Made by a program: the position numbers and the translations under genes. From Gilichinskyi gelida (GTDB lineage Bacteria; Acidobacteriota; Thermoanaerobaculia; Gp7-AA8): a stretch of DNA of 64,000 nucleotides. Location of the stretch: assembly GCA_038040385.1 (NCBI GenBank), contig JBBPII010000022.1, positions 1-64,000 on the forward strand, given 5' to 3'. Positions 57,186 through 64,000 of this stretch are shown in pieces. Under the pieces are notes generated by a model. The model did no database searches. It worked only from the letters and a program-made list of their open reading frames with translations, and had not been told where the DNA came from. Numbering within the stretch: the first letter of the stretch is position 1; each line of letters begins with the position of its first letter.

Positions 57186-57808
57186 CCATCAAATGCACTG
57201 ACATCGATCACCTGCTCATGGAAGGCGACGAGCTGGCGCTGGCCACCGCGGCGAAGCACGCCGCCGCGTGCGCCGCGTGCGCCGGGAAGCTCGCCGACTG
57301 GAACGACATCTCCGCCACCGCGCGCGGCATGCGCGCCGCGTGGGACAACGACATGCTCTGGCCGCGCGTGGAGCGCGCCATCGCCCGCGAGCGGCGCCGC
57401 GGCTGGACGCAGCTCTGGCAGGTCGCCGCGGCCCTGACCATCTTCCTGGCCATCGCCGCCGTGGCCTGGATCACCAGCGAGCGCCTCCGCATGCGCGAGT
57501 TCGACCGCGTCATCTTCACCGCCGACGCCGTCGACGAAGTGGACAAGGCGCAGAGGCACCACGTCGCCGCCATCGACCGCCTGGAAAAGCTGGCCGAGCC
57601 AAAGCTGGAGACGCCGCAGACGCCGCTGATGGTCAGCTACAAGGAAAAACTCATGCTGCTCGACGACGCCATCGCCGAGTGCCAGACCGGAATCGAACGC
57701 AATCGCAACAACGCACATCTGCGCAAGCAACTCCTGGCCATCTACAGCGAGAAACAGCGGACGCTCCAGGACGTGCTGCGGGAGGAGACCAATGCTTCGC
57801 ATCAATAG
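57182..57808 (+). CDS. Membrane anti-sigma factor (ZAS-type)
   Basis: 208 aa. The zinc anti-sigma motif H26-x3-C30-x2-C33 is present in the N-terminal cytosolic domain, followed by one membrane segment (WQVAAALTIFLAIAAVAWITS, about residues 79-99) and a coiled helical periplasmic tail (MREFDRVIFTADAVDEVDKAQRHHVAAIDRLEKLAEPKL). It would hold the upstream ECF sigma inactive until a signal. ATGA overlap with sigma; the downstream DUF4097 gene starts 16 nt before its stop. Confidence 0.9.
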   Translation: MTIKCTDIDHLLMEGDELALATAAKHAAACAACAGKLADWNDISATARGMRAAWDNDMLWPRVERAIARERRRGWTQLWQVAAALTIFLAIAAVAWITSERLRMREFDRVIFTADAVDEVDKAQRHHVAAIDRLEKLAEPKLETPQTPLMVSYKEKLMLLDDAIAECQTGIERNRNNAHLRKQLLAIYSEKQRTLQDVLREETNASHQ

Positions 57809-59240
57809 ACTGATTTTCATCGCCGCGGCGCTCGTCGCGCCGGCGCTCGTCGCCGACACCTATCGCTACACCGAGAACGTCGATCGGACCATGCCGTATC
57901 GCGGCGGCCGCATCGTCATCGACCACAGCTTCGGCCCTCTGGAGATCCGGACCGGCAGCAGCGACACCATCGAAGTGCACGCCAAGATCCGCTCGTCCGA
58001 CCCCGACATCGGCCGGCAGATCAGCGTCGAGATCTCGCCCGTCACCGCGTCTGGGGTGACCATCAAGACCCGCTACCCGAACATCCACATCCACAACGGA
58101 TCGATCTCCTACTCCGTCGACCTCGACGTGGTCGTACCGGTCAACGCGCCGCTGATGGTGAAGAACAAGTTCGGGAGCATCGACGCCGTGGGCGTCCGTG
58201 CCGCGAGCGAGTTCGTCAACGCCCAGGGCTCCATCGAGGCGCGCGATTTCGCTGGGCGCCAGCGGCTGGAGAACTCGTTCGGATCGATCAAGCTGCAGAA
58301 CAGCGGCGGCGACACCACGCTCATCAACTCCAACGGCTCGGTCACCGCGACGCACGTGGAGGGGAGCCTCTCGGTCATCAACCGCTTCGGTTCGGTCGAG
58401 GTGCGCGATGTGAAGTCGCTCTCGGTGCGCAACGCGAACGGCTCGGTCGACGTGCGCGACGTCGCCGGCGCGGCAACGATCATCGACTCCTTCGCCAGCG
58501 TGTCGGTGCAGAACGTCGGCGGCGATCTCGACCTCAACAATCAGAACGGGCGGGTGGAGGTGCGCGACGTCCGCGGCAATGCCGTCATCCGCAATTCGTT
58601 CGCTTCGACGGAGTTCACCACCATCGGCCGGAACCTGACCATCAGCTCGAACAACGGGAGCGTGCGGGGCAGCGGCGTCGGAGGCAGCGCGACCATCACC
58701 GCCAGCTTCGCCTCCATCGAGGTCCGCGACATCGGCGGCCCGACCAAGATCACCAACAACAACGGCAACGTCACCGCCACGGACATCCGCAACGACCTGA
58801 CGGTCGACACCCGCTTCGGCCTCCTGCGCGCGGAGCGCATCCGCGGCTCGCTCGACGCCGAGAACGGCAACGGCGGGGTGACGGCCAGCGACATCGGCGG
58901 CAATGCCCGCGTCCGCACCAGCTTCGCCTCGGTGTTCCTCAAGGGGGTGGCCGGCACGGTGACGGTCGACAACTCGAACGGATCCATCGCCGTCGCAGGC
59001 CTCCGCGGCGCGTGCAACGACATCAGTCTCAAGACCAGCTTCGCCTCGATCAAGCTCGGCGTGCCCGCCGCCGGCGGTTACAACGTCGACGCAAAGACCA
59101 GCTTCGGCTCGATCACCACCGACGTCCCCATCCTGGTCACCCAGAAGAGCGAGGGTTCGCTGGTGGGGACGATCAACAACGGCGGCTGCCGGATGACGCT
59201 GGTGGACAACAACGGGAACATCACGATCGGGCGGGAGTGA
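57792..59240 (+). CDS. DUF4097-type beta-helix repeat protein
   Basis: 482 aa with a signal peptide (MLRINRLIFIAAALVAPALVA). More than a dozen short repeats of the form NSFASVEVxxVGGDLxxxNxNGxVxVxDVxG indicate a long parallel beta-helix, as in the DUF4097 (adhesin-like) family. It is probably on the cell surface or periplasm. It overlaps the anti-sigma gene by 17 nt, so the sigma factor likely controls it. Confidence 0.87.
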   Translation: MLRINRLIFIAAALVAPALVADTYRYTENVDRTMPYRGGRIVIDHSFGPLEIRTGSSDTIEVHAKIRSSDPDIGRQISVEISPVTASGVTIKTRYPNIHIHNGSISYSVDLDVVVPVNAPLMVKNKFGSIDAVGVRAASEFVNAQGSIEARDFAGRQRLENSFGSIKLQNSGGDTTLINSNGSVTATHVEGSLSVINRFGSVEVRDVKSLSVRNANGSVDVRDVAGAATIIDSFASVSVQNVGGDLDLNNQNGRVEVRDVRGNAVIRNSFASTEFTTIGRNLTISSNNGSVRGSGVGGSATITASFASIEVRDIGGPTKITNNNGNVTATDIRNDLTVDTRFGLLRAERIRGSLDAENGNGGVTASDIGGNARVRTSFASVFLKGVAGTVTVDNSNGSIAVAGLRGACNDISLKTSFASIKLGVPAAGGYNVDAKTSFGSITTDVPILVTQKSEGSLVGTINNGGCRMTLVDNNGNITIGRE

Positions 59241-59289
59241 GGGGGGAAGCGGGGAAGCGATCTTGTGGCGACATGAATGTAGTCGCTCA

Positions 59290-59763
59290 TCATCGACTAC
59301 CGGGAGCACCATGTTGCATGTTCGCCTCATACTCAGCTCTGGTACCGACAAAAAATCGTATTCGGTCGCGTTGCGACTCATGCTTGGGGCCGACGCCGTC
59401 GCTGCCGTAGTACTCCACATTCCAAATCATGGAGTGACGATCGGTCGGCGCGTGGGGTAAACGCAGACGCGTATTGGCTTTCACGTAATAGTACTCTTCC
59501 CGACCCACGCCGAACGCAATTGAAGAGCTCGTGCACAAGATCCCGCTGGACGGAATGACGAATATCGTTTCACTCGACGTTCGCCGCAGTGGTGCGCAAC
59601 CTGGCCGCTTCGCACGGATTTCGATCCATCCTCGGTATCCGTCGGGAATCTCGTAAACTTCTGGAGGCTTCGACTCGCAGGCCACCACCGATGCCAGGAT
59701 CAGCAATAGCGTCGAGGCACGGCGCCTCGACCCATGCTGTTCGGAGCCAATTGCTAATGACAC
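59290..59763 (-). CDS. DUF6843-like lipoprotein, candidate RHS immunity protein
   Basis: 157 aa from GTG 59763. A lipobox (ILASVVAC) at about residue 29 marks a lipoprotein. The mature region (EIPDGYRGWIEIRAKRPGCAPLRR, TIFVIPSSGILCTSSSIAF, REEYYYVKANTRL) resembles DUF6843, small exported beta proteins. It overlaps the RHS C-terminal gene by 10 nt and is less GC-rich than the average here. A protein that directly follows an RHS toxin tip and is exported is a typical place for an immunity protein; this is inference. Confidence 0.72.
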   Translation of the reverse strand: MSLAIGSEQHGSRRRASTLLLILASVVACESKPPEVYEIPDGYRGWIEIRAKRPGCAPLRRTSSETIFVIPSSGILCTSSSIAFGVGREEYYYVKANTRLRLPHAPTDRHSMIWNVEYYGSDGVGPKHESQRDRIRFFVGTRAEYEANMQHGAPGSR

Positions 59764-61376
59764 GTCCAGTTACCGTTGGAATCTTTGCATTGCTTGTCGA
59801 TCAACTTTTTTCCGAAGATGCCGAGCCCCAGCCAAAGACGCGATTCGTTACCGCGATAAATGGAAAACGTTTGTTGCCCGACCGACGCATTGATTTCCAT
59901 GGCCGGAAACGACGATCGCTGTCCGAATACGTCGATCTGCGTCCCGTCGGAATTCACGAAAATATTGACAGTCGATCTGATACCTCCTCGGCCGGTCAAG
60001 AACAGCGCCGCCTGAGGTAATCCAAGTGACGGAGGAACCGGCTCCGGTTCATTTTGTGTGGCGGTGATCAATACACCCCATCCAGGAATTCGAGACACAC
60101 TCACAGCCATCGACTTTCCGTCTGTACGGCCGAAAGAGCCGAACCAGGCATTATAGCTGGCGCCGATCCGAGGCTCGTCTATCGCGAGCAATCCATCGGA
60201 GTCGATTGCCGCATCGGTCTCTATGCGAATTGTCCGTTCGGTACGCACCGAGGCGTTGGGGGAAAGTGAGAACGTACGACCATCACCAATATTGAGACCG
60301 TGCGGCAATTGGACCGACCCGGCAGGTATGAAGTGGCGGATCTTGAATTCGAGCTCCTTGTTGCCATCCAGATCGACCATACGCACGGGATTATTGCGTG
60401 CGTAGGGGTAGCGGTTCCACGATTGCGGTGCATTCAGATCTCCAGGATGCGCGTCAACCGATAAGAAACGTCCCAACGTGGCCATCTCGTACCGCGCGTG
60501 CATCATGTCCAGGGTGTGCGGGTCGTTCCCCAGCACGTCCCGCTCGTGACCGGTGAATTTCATCAGCTCTTCGGTCGGTTCGTGCGGCGTGAGCATCAAC
60601 TCCGCGCCGAACGGATAGTACGCGTGGCCGCCGATCCGTAGCCCTGCGCCGTTGCTCACCACGCGCGGCGTGCCCAGGTGATCGAGATGATAATGCTGCA
60701 CGACGTTGCCGCTCGCCCCGGGCGTCACGGAGGCCAGCAGCAGCCCGTCGCGCCAGACGTAGTCCTTCGCCCACTGCCGGTTCGACGTCGGCAAGCCGCT
60801 CACCTCGTAGCTGGTGAACTCGCGCAGCACCTTCTGATCGAGCCCCCGCACCGTCCACGTCCAACTCAGACCGTTCCTGGTCGCGATCCGCTCATCGTCC
60901 GCCGTGTAGATGTACTGACGGTCGTCGGTCGTGATCGCCCGCGCCAGCATACTGGCACCGTCGTAGCTGTACGTGGCACTGTCGATGCGCGTGAGGTTGC
61001 CGGCGTCGTCGTACAGCGGGTTGTGGTTGCTGATGTGGTTGGTCGCCGCATTCACCGTCAGCGCCGGCGACAGCTCGCAGCCGCCGAGGCAACCCACCGA
61101 CCCCGCTTGGCGGAATACGTTGGTCCGGTTTCCGAATGGATCGTACTCGTAGTACTGACGGCTCATCTGGCCGGTCCGCTGCACATCGGCCGTCCCGTTC
61201 ACCAACCGCCCGAGCTCGTCGTAGACATACGTATCCGCGCCGATGGTCTTGATGTTTCCCGCTGCGTCGTACTGGTATGTGCCGGAGCACCAATTCGCCG
61301 GTCCGGGCGGCGGGCACTGCGCGAACGCCGACGAGGCGGGAATCGCGAGCGCCATGAGGAGAAGTGTCGCGCGCAT
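59754..61376 (-). CDS. RHS repeat-associated core protein with variable C-terminal region
   Basis: 540 aa starting with its own signal peptide (MRATLLLMALAIPASSAFA). YD-repeats (YQYDAAGNIKTIGADTYVYDELGRLVNG) lead to the RHS core (HYHLDHLGTPRVV, FTGHERDVLGNDPHTLDMMHARYEMATLGRFLSVD, and a NRYPYARNNPVRMVDLDGN end near residue 339). Residues 340-540 are a variable, less GC-rich tail (KELEFKIRHFIPAGSVQLPHGLN..., ending KDSNGNWTCH) with no known toxin fold recognised. It overlaps the DUF6843-like gene by 10 nt. Confidence 0.87.
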   Translation of the reverse strand: MRATLLLMALAIPASSAFAQCPPPGPANWCSGTYQYDAAGNIKTIGADTYVYDELGRLVNGTADVQRTGQMSRQYYEYDPFGNRTNVFRQAGSVGCLGGCELSPALTVNAATNHISNHNPLYDDAGNLTRIDSATYSYDGASMLARAITTDDRQYIYTADDERIATRNGLSWTWTVRGLDQKVLREFTSYEVSGLPTSNRQWAKDYVWRDGLLLASVTPGASGNVVQHYHLDHLGTPRVVSNGAGLRIGGHAYYPFGAELMLTPHEPTEELMKFTGHERDVLGNDPHTLDMMHARYEMATLGRFLSVDAHPGDLNAPQSWNRYPYARNNPVRMVDLDGNKELEFKIRHFIPAGSVQLPHGLNIGDGRTFSLSPNASVRTERTIRIETDAAIDSDGLLAIDEPRIGASYNAWFGSFGRTDGKSMAVSVSRIPGWGVLITATQNEPEPVPPSLGLPQAALFLTGRGGIRSTVNIFVNSDGTQIDVFGQRSSFPAMEINASVGQQTFSIYRGNESRLWLGLGIFGKKLIDKQCKDSNGNWTCH

Positions 61377-61378
61377 AG

Positions 61379-63994
61379 CTATTTCACCCCCTCTCGGATC
61401 TGCTGCACCTGGTACCCTCGGATGACTCCGTTCGTCGCCGGCGTTTCGCCGCTGTAACTCACGCCATGGCCGAGGAGAATGACCGCCGCCTCGTCGAGCC
61501 GCTGCCTGGCCGTCGTGTTGTGCGACGCGAAGATGGAGCCCGTCAACGGCGGATAGGACGGCCCCCAGGCAGGTGTAAGACCGGCGGCGCTCCGGACCGC
61601 GTCAATTGCTTGCTGGAGCTGCGACATGTGCACACCTCTGATCGCAGTCACTCCGGAGCTGATCGGATCGTCGGTGAACAGCGCCGTGGCCACGGTGGCG
61701 TAATCGCGGGCGCTGGGATCGGACATCGTATCTACGCCGCCGAACGTGGCGCCGCTTCGCACGCGATAAAGGTATGTCACGGGCGCAGTCGCGCCGAAGC
61801 TGTCCGACGAGGACGTGCTCGCGACGCGAGGTCCCACCGGCACATAACTGCCGTTGATCGACGTCGCGCGCTCCACCTGATACCAACCGGCGCCTTGCAC
61901 GCTGTTCCAATGCAGCGACACCTGAAGCGTGCTGCCGGTGATCGTGGTCGCCGAGAAACCGGTCGGCGCATCGAGACGGACCGTCACGGTCGCCGAACCG
62001 CTGCTCGTTCCGGAGCAGTTCGCATCGCTGATGCTCGTGATCGTGTATGTCGTGGTCGAGGCAGGCGTTGCCGGCCGGGTGACCGTCGTCGTGGTAATAC
62101 CCGGTTGTGAGTAACCGTCCGACCATGTCAGCGACCACGGTGGCGTCCCGGTCAATACGGCCTGAATCTGTGCGGAGTTGCCCGGCGTCACAGTGCCGCC
62201 GCCGCTTACGGTTGCAGTCGGCGCCGGGCAACTGACCGTCACGGTCGCCGATCCGCTGCTCGTTCCCGAGCAGCTCGCATCGCTGACGCTGGCGATGAAA
62301 TACGTCGTCGTGCTTGCAGGCGTCACTCGCCGGTTGAACGTGCTCACCGTCTGCCCGTTTTGGACGTAACCGTCCGACCACGTGATGTTCCACGGCCCGG
62401 TGCCGGTCAGAGTCACTGGGATATCGAAGTAGCCGCCGGGAGGAATCGTCCCTCCCGAGCCAACGGTAGCCGTTGGCGCATTGCAGCTCTGGAACCCGGT
62501 GAACCTGATCATGCTGGGACGAGACAGTCCGTTCGGATCGGGATCATAGCTGTCGGTAATCGGAGCGGCCGTGCCATGAACAATCTGATAAATGGAAGAA
62601 TCGGGGCCATAAGTGATCGATGTCGCGTAGGGCGGTGCGGCGGTGAGGAAGCCCCTCGTGCGCGTGTAGGCGACGGGTCCGGGGGGGGAACCGCCGCATG
62701 GCGCCGTCGCGTCGCAGCCGGGATAATCGATCTGCTTAACATCGCCCAATTGGTCGTACGTGAAACTCTGTGTAAACGATTGGAGGGCGGCACCGTTCGC
62801 GCTCTGCACGATCGTCTGCCGTTCCGAGGGCCGGCCGAAGCTGTTCGCGTACTTGTATGTCTCGCTCACCGTGACGTCGCCGGTAGACGGATGGTTGTAG
62901 CGGACGGCCTGCACGAGCTTTCCCTTGTTCAGTTCGGAGCCGGTATTCGTCGCGGCATACGTGTATCGCTTCAACGGTCGCTGCAGGACGCCGGAGTCAT
63001 CGACGGCCGTCAGGCGTTCGGCCGAATCGTAAGTCAGCGACAGATCGAAGAGACCGCCGTCTGATCCGGTGACTTGTCGTCTAGCGTGACCACGGGGATC
63101 GAAGCTCGGATAGGGGTACCGCACCGTGGCGTAGCCGTTCACCCCCAGCTCCGGATGCTGTTCCCATGTGAGAAATCCCCGAAGATCGTAGTTGAATGTC
63201 CGAGTCTGCGTTCCCGTGGTTACCGTTCGGAGGTGGCCTCCGACATCATAGGTATAGTTTGTGGTGTTCTCTCGCGCCGTTCCGAGCGCCTCGGTGACCG
63301 CAGTCAGCCGGCCGTGTTGATCGTACGTCTCGACGGTGGTTACGCAGGGATCCGCGTCACCCGTCGCGGTGCAGGGGCTGCCGCTTCCGAGGCCCAGGCC
63401 ATGGTTTTTTCGCCGCTCCCGGACTCCCTTGTATGTGAAAAGCGTGGTCTTGCTATCCGGAGCGGTGATCGTAACCGGGCGACTAAACGGGTCGTAGACA
63501 TTGATGGTTTTGTGCGCCGCGATGAGCGGCCCGGCCGGCGGATTGCTGCCCGTCGGCTCCGGCTGTGACTTCCAGAAAACGCGTCCCAGTTCATCGAACG
63601 CAGTCTCCGTGGCGGACCATGCGCTCGGACCGAGTTGACTCTCGCGTTGAAGCCGCCCGTGACCATCGTAGACGTATTGGGTCCGCAGCGTGTCGGCTCC
63701 CGCCGTCGTCGCGACGTCGACTTTCGCCGGCGTCCAGCTCGAGCCGACGGTGCCGGAGGCAACGGTGTAGGTGTACGCGGTGACGACGCCGCTGGGACTG
63801 GTCACCGTTTCGAGTCGCGCCGGCTTCGCGGAGTAATCGTAGCTGGTTGAAACACCCGCGGAATCACGCGATTTCGTGACCACTCCGGTAGAGGGATCTA
63901 TGTCCCGATCGAGGGAGAGGAAGCTCAGCTGTGCGCCGGTGACGCGATCGTAGAAGCGCGACGAGGCGACGATGCCGCCGGTGTAGTGGCTCAA
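61379..63994 (-). CDS. RHS/YD-repeat protein with Ig-like and FN3 C-terminal domains (cut by window edge)
   Basis: 871 aa visible; the 5' end likely lies beyond the window. YD repeats (YDSAERLTAVDDSG, YDQHGRLTAVTEALG, YDQLGDVKQIDYPG) fill residues 1-500. Two near-identical Ig-like repeats (about 510-690) share TPASTTTYxIxSxSDAxCSGTSSGSATVTV, then an FN3-type domain and a C-terminal helix-rich module with IRGVHMSQLQQAIDAVRSAAGL and IRGYQVQQIREGV. It stops 2 nt before the RHS core gene, so the RHS shell and core are on two polypeptides. Confidence 0.85.
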   Translation of the reverse strand: MSHYTGGIVASSRFYDRVTGAQLSFLSLDRDIDPSTGVVTKSRDSAGVSTSYDYSAKPARLETVTSPSGVVTAYTYTVASGTVGSSWTPAKVDVATTAGADTLRTQYVYDGHGRLQRESQLGPSAWSATETAFDELGRVFWKSQPEPTGSNPPAGPLIAAHKTINVYDPFSRPVTITAPDSKTTLFTYKGVRERRKNHGLGLGSGSPCTATGDADPCVTTVETYDQHGRLTAVTEALGTARENTTNYTYDVGGHLRTVTTGTQTRTFNYDLRGFLTWEQHPELGVNGYATVRYPYPSFDPRGHARRQVTGSDGGLFDLSLTYDSAERLTAVDDSGVLQRPLKRYTYAATNTGSELNKGKLVQAVRYNHPSTGDVTVSETYKYANSFGRPSERQTIVQSANGAALQSFTQSFTYDQLGDVKQIDYPGCDATAPCGGSPPGPVAYTRTRGFLTAAPPYATSITYGPDSSIYQIVHGTAAPITDSYDPDPNGLSRPSMIRFTGFQSCNAPTATVGSGGTIPPGGYFDIPVTLTGTGPWNITWSDGYVQNGQTVSTFNRRVTPASTTTYFIASVSDASCSGTSSGSATVTVSCPAPTATVSGGGTVTPGNSAQIQAVLTGTPPWSLTWSDGYSQPGITTTTVTRPATPASTTTYTITSISDANCSGTSSGSATVTVRLDAPTGFSATTITGSTLQVSLHWNSVQGAGWYQVERATSINGSYVPVGPRVASTSSSDSFGATAPVTYLYRVRSGATFGGVDTMSDPSARDYATVATALFTDDPISSGVTAIRGVHMSQLQQAIDAVRSAAGLTPAWGPSYPPLTGSIFASHNTTARQRLDEAAVILLGHGVSYSGETPATNGVIRGYQVQQIREGVK

Positions 63995-64000
63995 CCCGCC

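Noticed and set aside
57651..59420. A 589-codon minus-strand frame opposite the DUF4097 gene
   Set aside because: It mirrors the repeat structure of the real gene and has no signal peptide, motif or ribosome site.

Overview
This window is GC-rich bacterial chromosomal DNA (roughly two thirds G+C by eye) with very short intergenic gaps, many 1-, 4- and 8-nt gene overlaps, and a high share of secreted or membrane proteins: beta-propeller BNR proteins, DUF5916, DUF4097, DUF4403, DUF885, M1/M3/M23 peptidases and RHS repeats. Gene style and content fit a soil or sediment Acidobacteriota (Thermoanaerobaculia-like) Gram-negative heterotroph. That placement is inference; no rRNA, tRNA, phage, IS transposase or CRISPR array was seen.

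Layout. 1-10.6 kb: peptidases (DUF885, M1 aminopeptidase), TonB-type protein, DNA glycosylase, OPT transporter, GspF-N-like membrane protein, haem-binding protein and OYE oxidoreductase. 10.7-15.1 kb: 12-Asp-box propeller, HEAT-ankyrin protein, DUF3224. 15.1-17.6 kb: threonine dehydratase, then a ParE/Phd toxin-antitoxin pair, a DUF433-like scrap and a SnoaL protein. These are bracketed by a second, decayed copy of the threonine dehydratase 3' end, which looks like an insertion/duplication scar. 17.6-25.4 kb: unknown secreted and membrane proteins, CPBP protease, methyltransferase, an ECF sigma factor coupled to a double-VOC protein, and a cytochrome c / double rhodanese operon. 25.4-34.8 kb: small proteins, gene remnants (VOC, HAD), a BNR propeller plus MoaD/ThiS pair, a DUF5916 outer-membrane protein, two tandem proteins sharing an FSGRPNP motif, a GH18-like protein, and a phosphoribosyltransferase plus alpha/beta hydrolase.

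34.8-40.5 kb is a seven-gene minus-strand operon that looks like a copper-handling system: BNR protein with a CECC motif, small Cys/His membrane protein, Met/His-rich MDHSKM-repeat lipoprotein, TolC-like lipoprotein, multicopper oxidase, cytochrome c and a His-rich small periplasmic protein. 40.7-49.2 kb: a QExxH matrixin-like protein, sorbosone dehydrogenase-like protein, a histone-H1-like/DUF883-like pair, polysaccharide deacetylase, an S1-domain protein, a structured RNA candidate ending in a terminator just before a histidine phosphatase, an Ig-like protein and ApaG. 49.3-59.2 kb: DUF4403, an internally deleted amidase, glycosyltransferase, M3 peptidase, TPR, M23 peptidase, Fpg/Nei glycosylase and a sigma/anti-sigma/DUF4097 operon. 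59.3-64 kb: an RHS system split into two polypeptides, followed by an overlapping lipoprotein (DUF6843-like) that may be the immunity partner.

The most striking genome-scale signal is a set of short palindromic elements in several sequence families. They lie between genes but also inside them. They supply stop codons to flanking genes, a start codon plus signal-peptide start (polysaccharide deacetylase), a linker in the M23 peptidase, and a short stretch in the sigma-coupled VOC protein.
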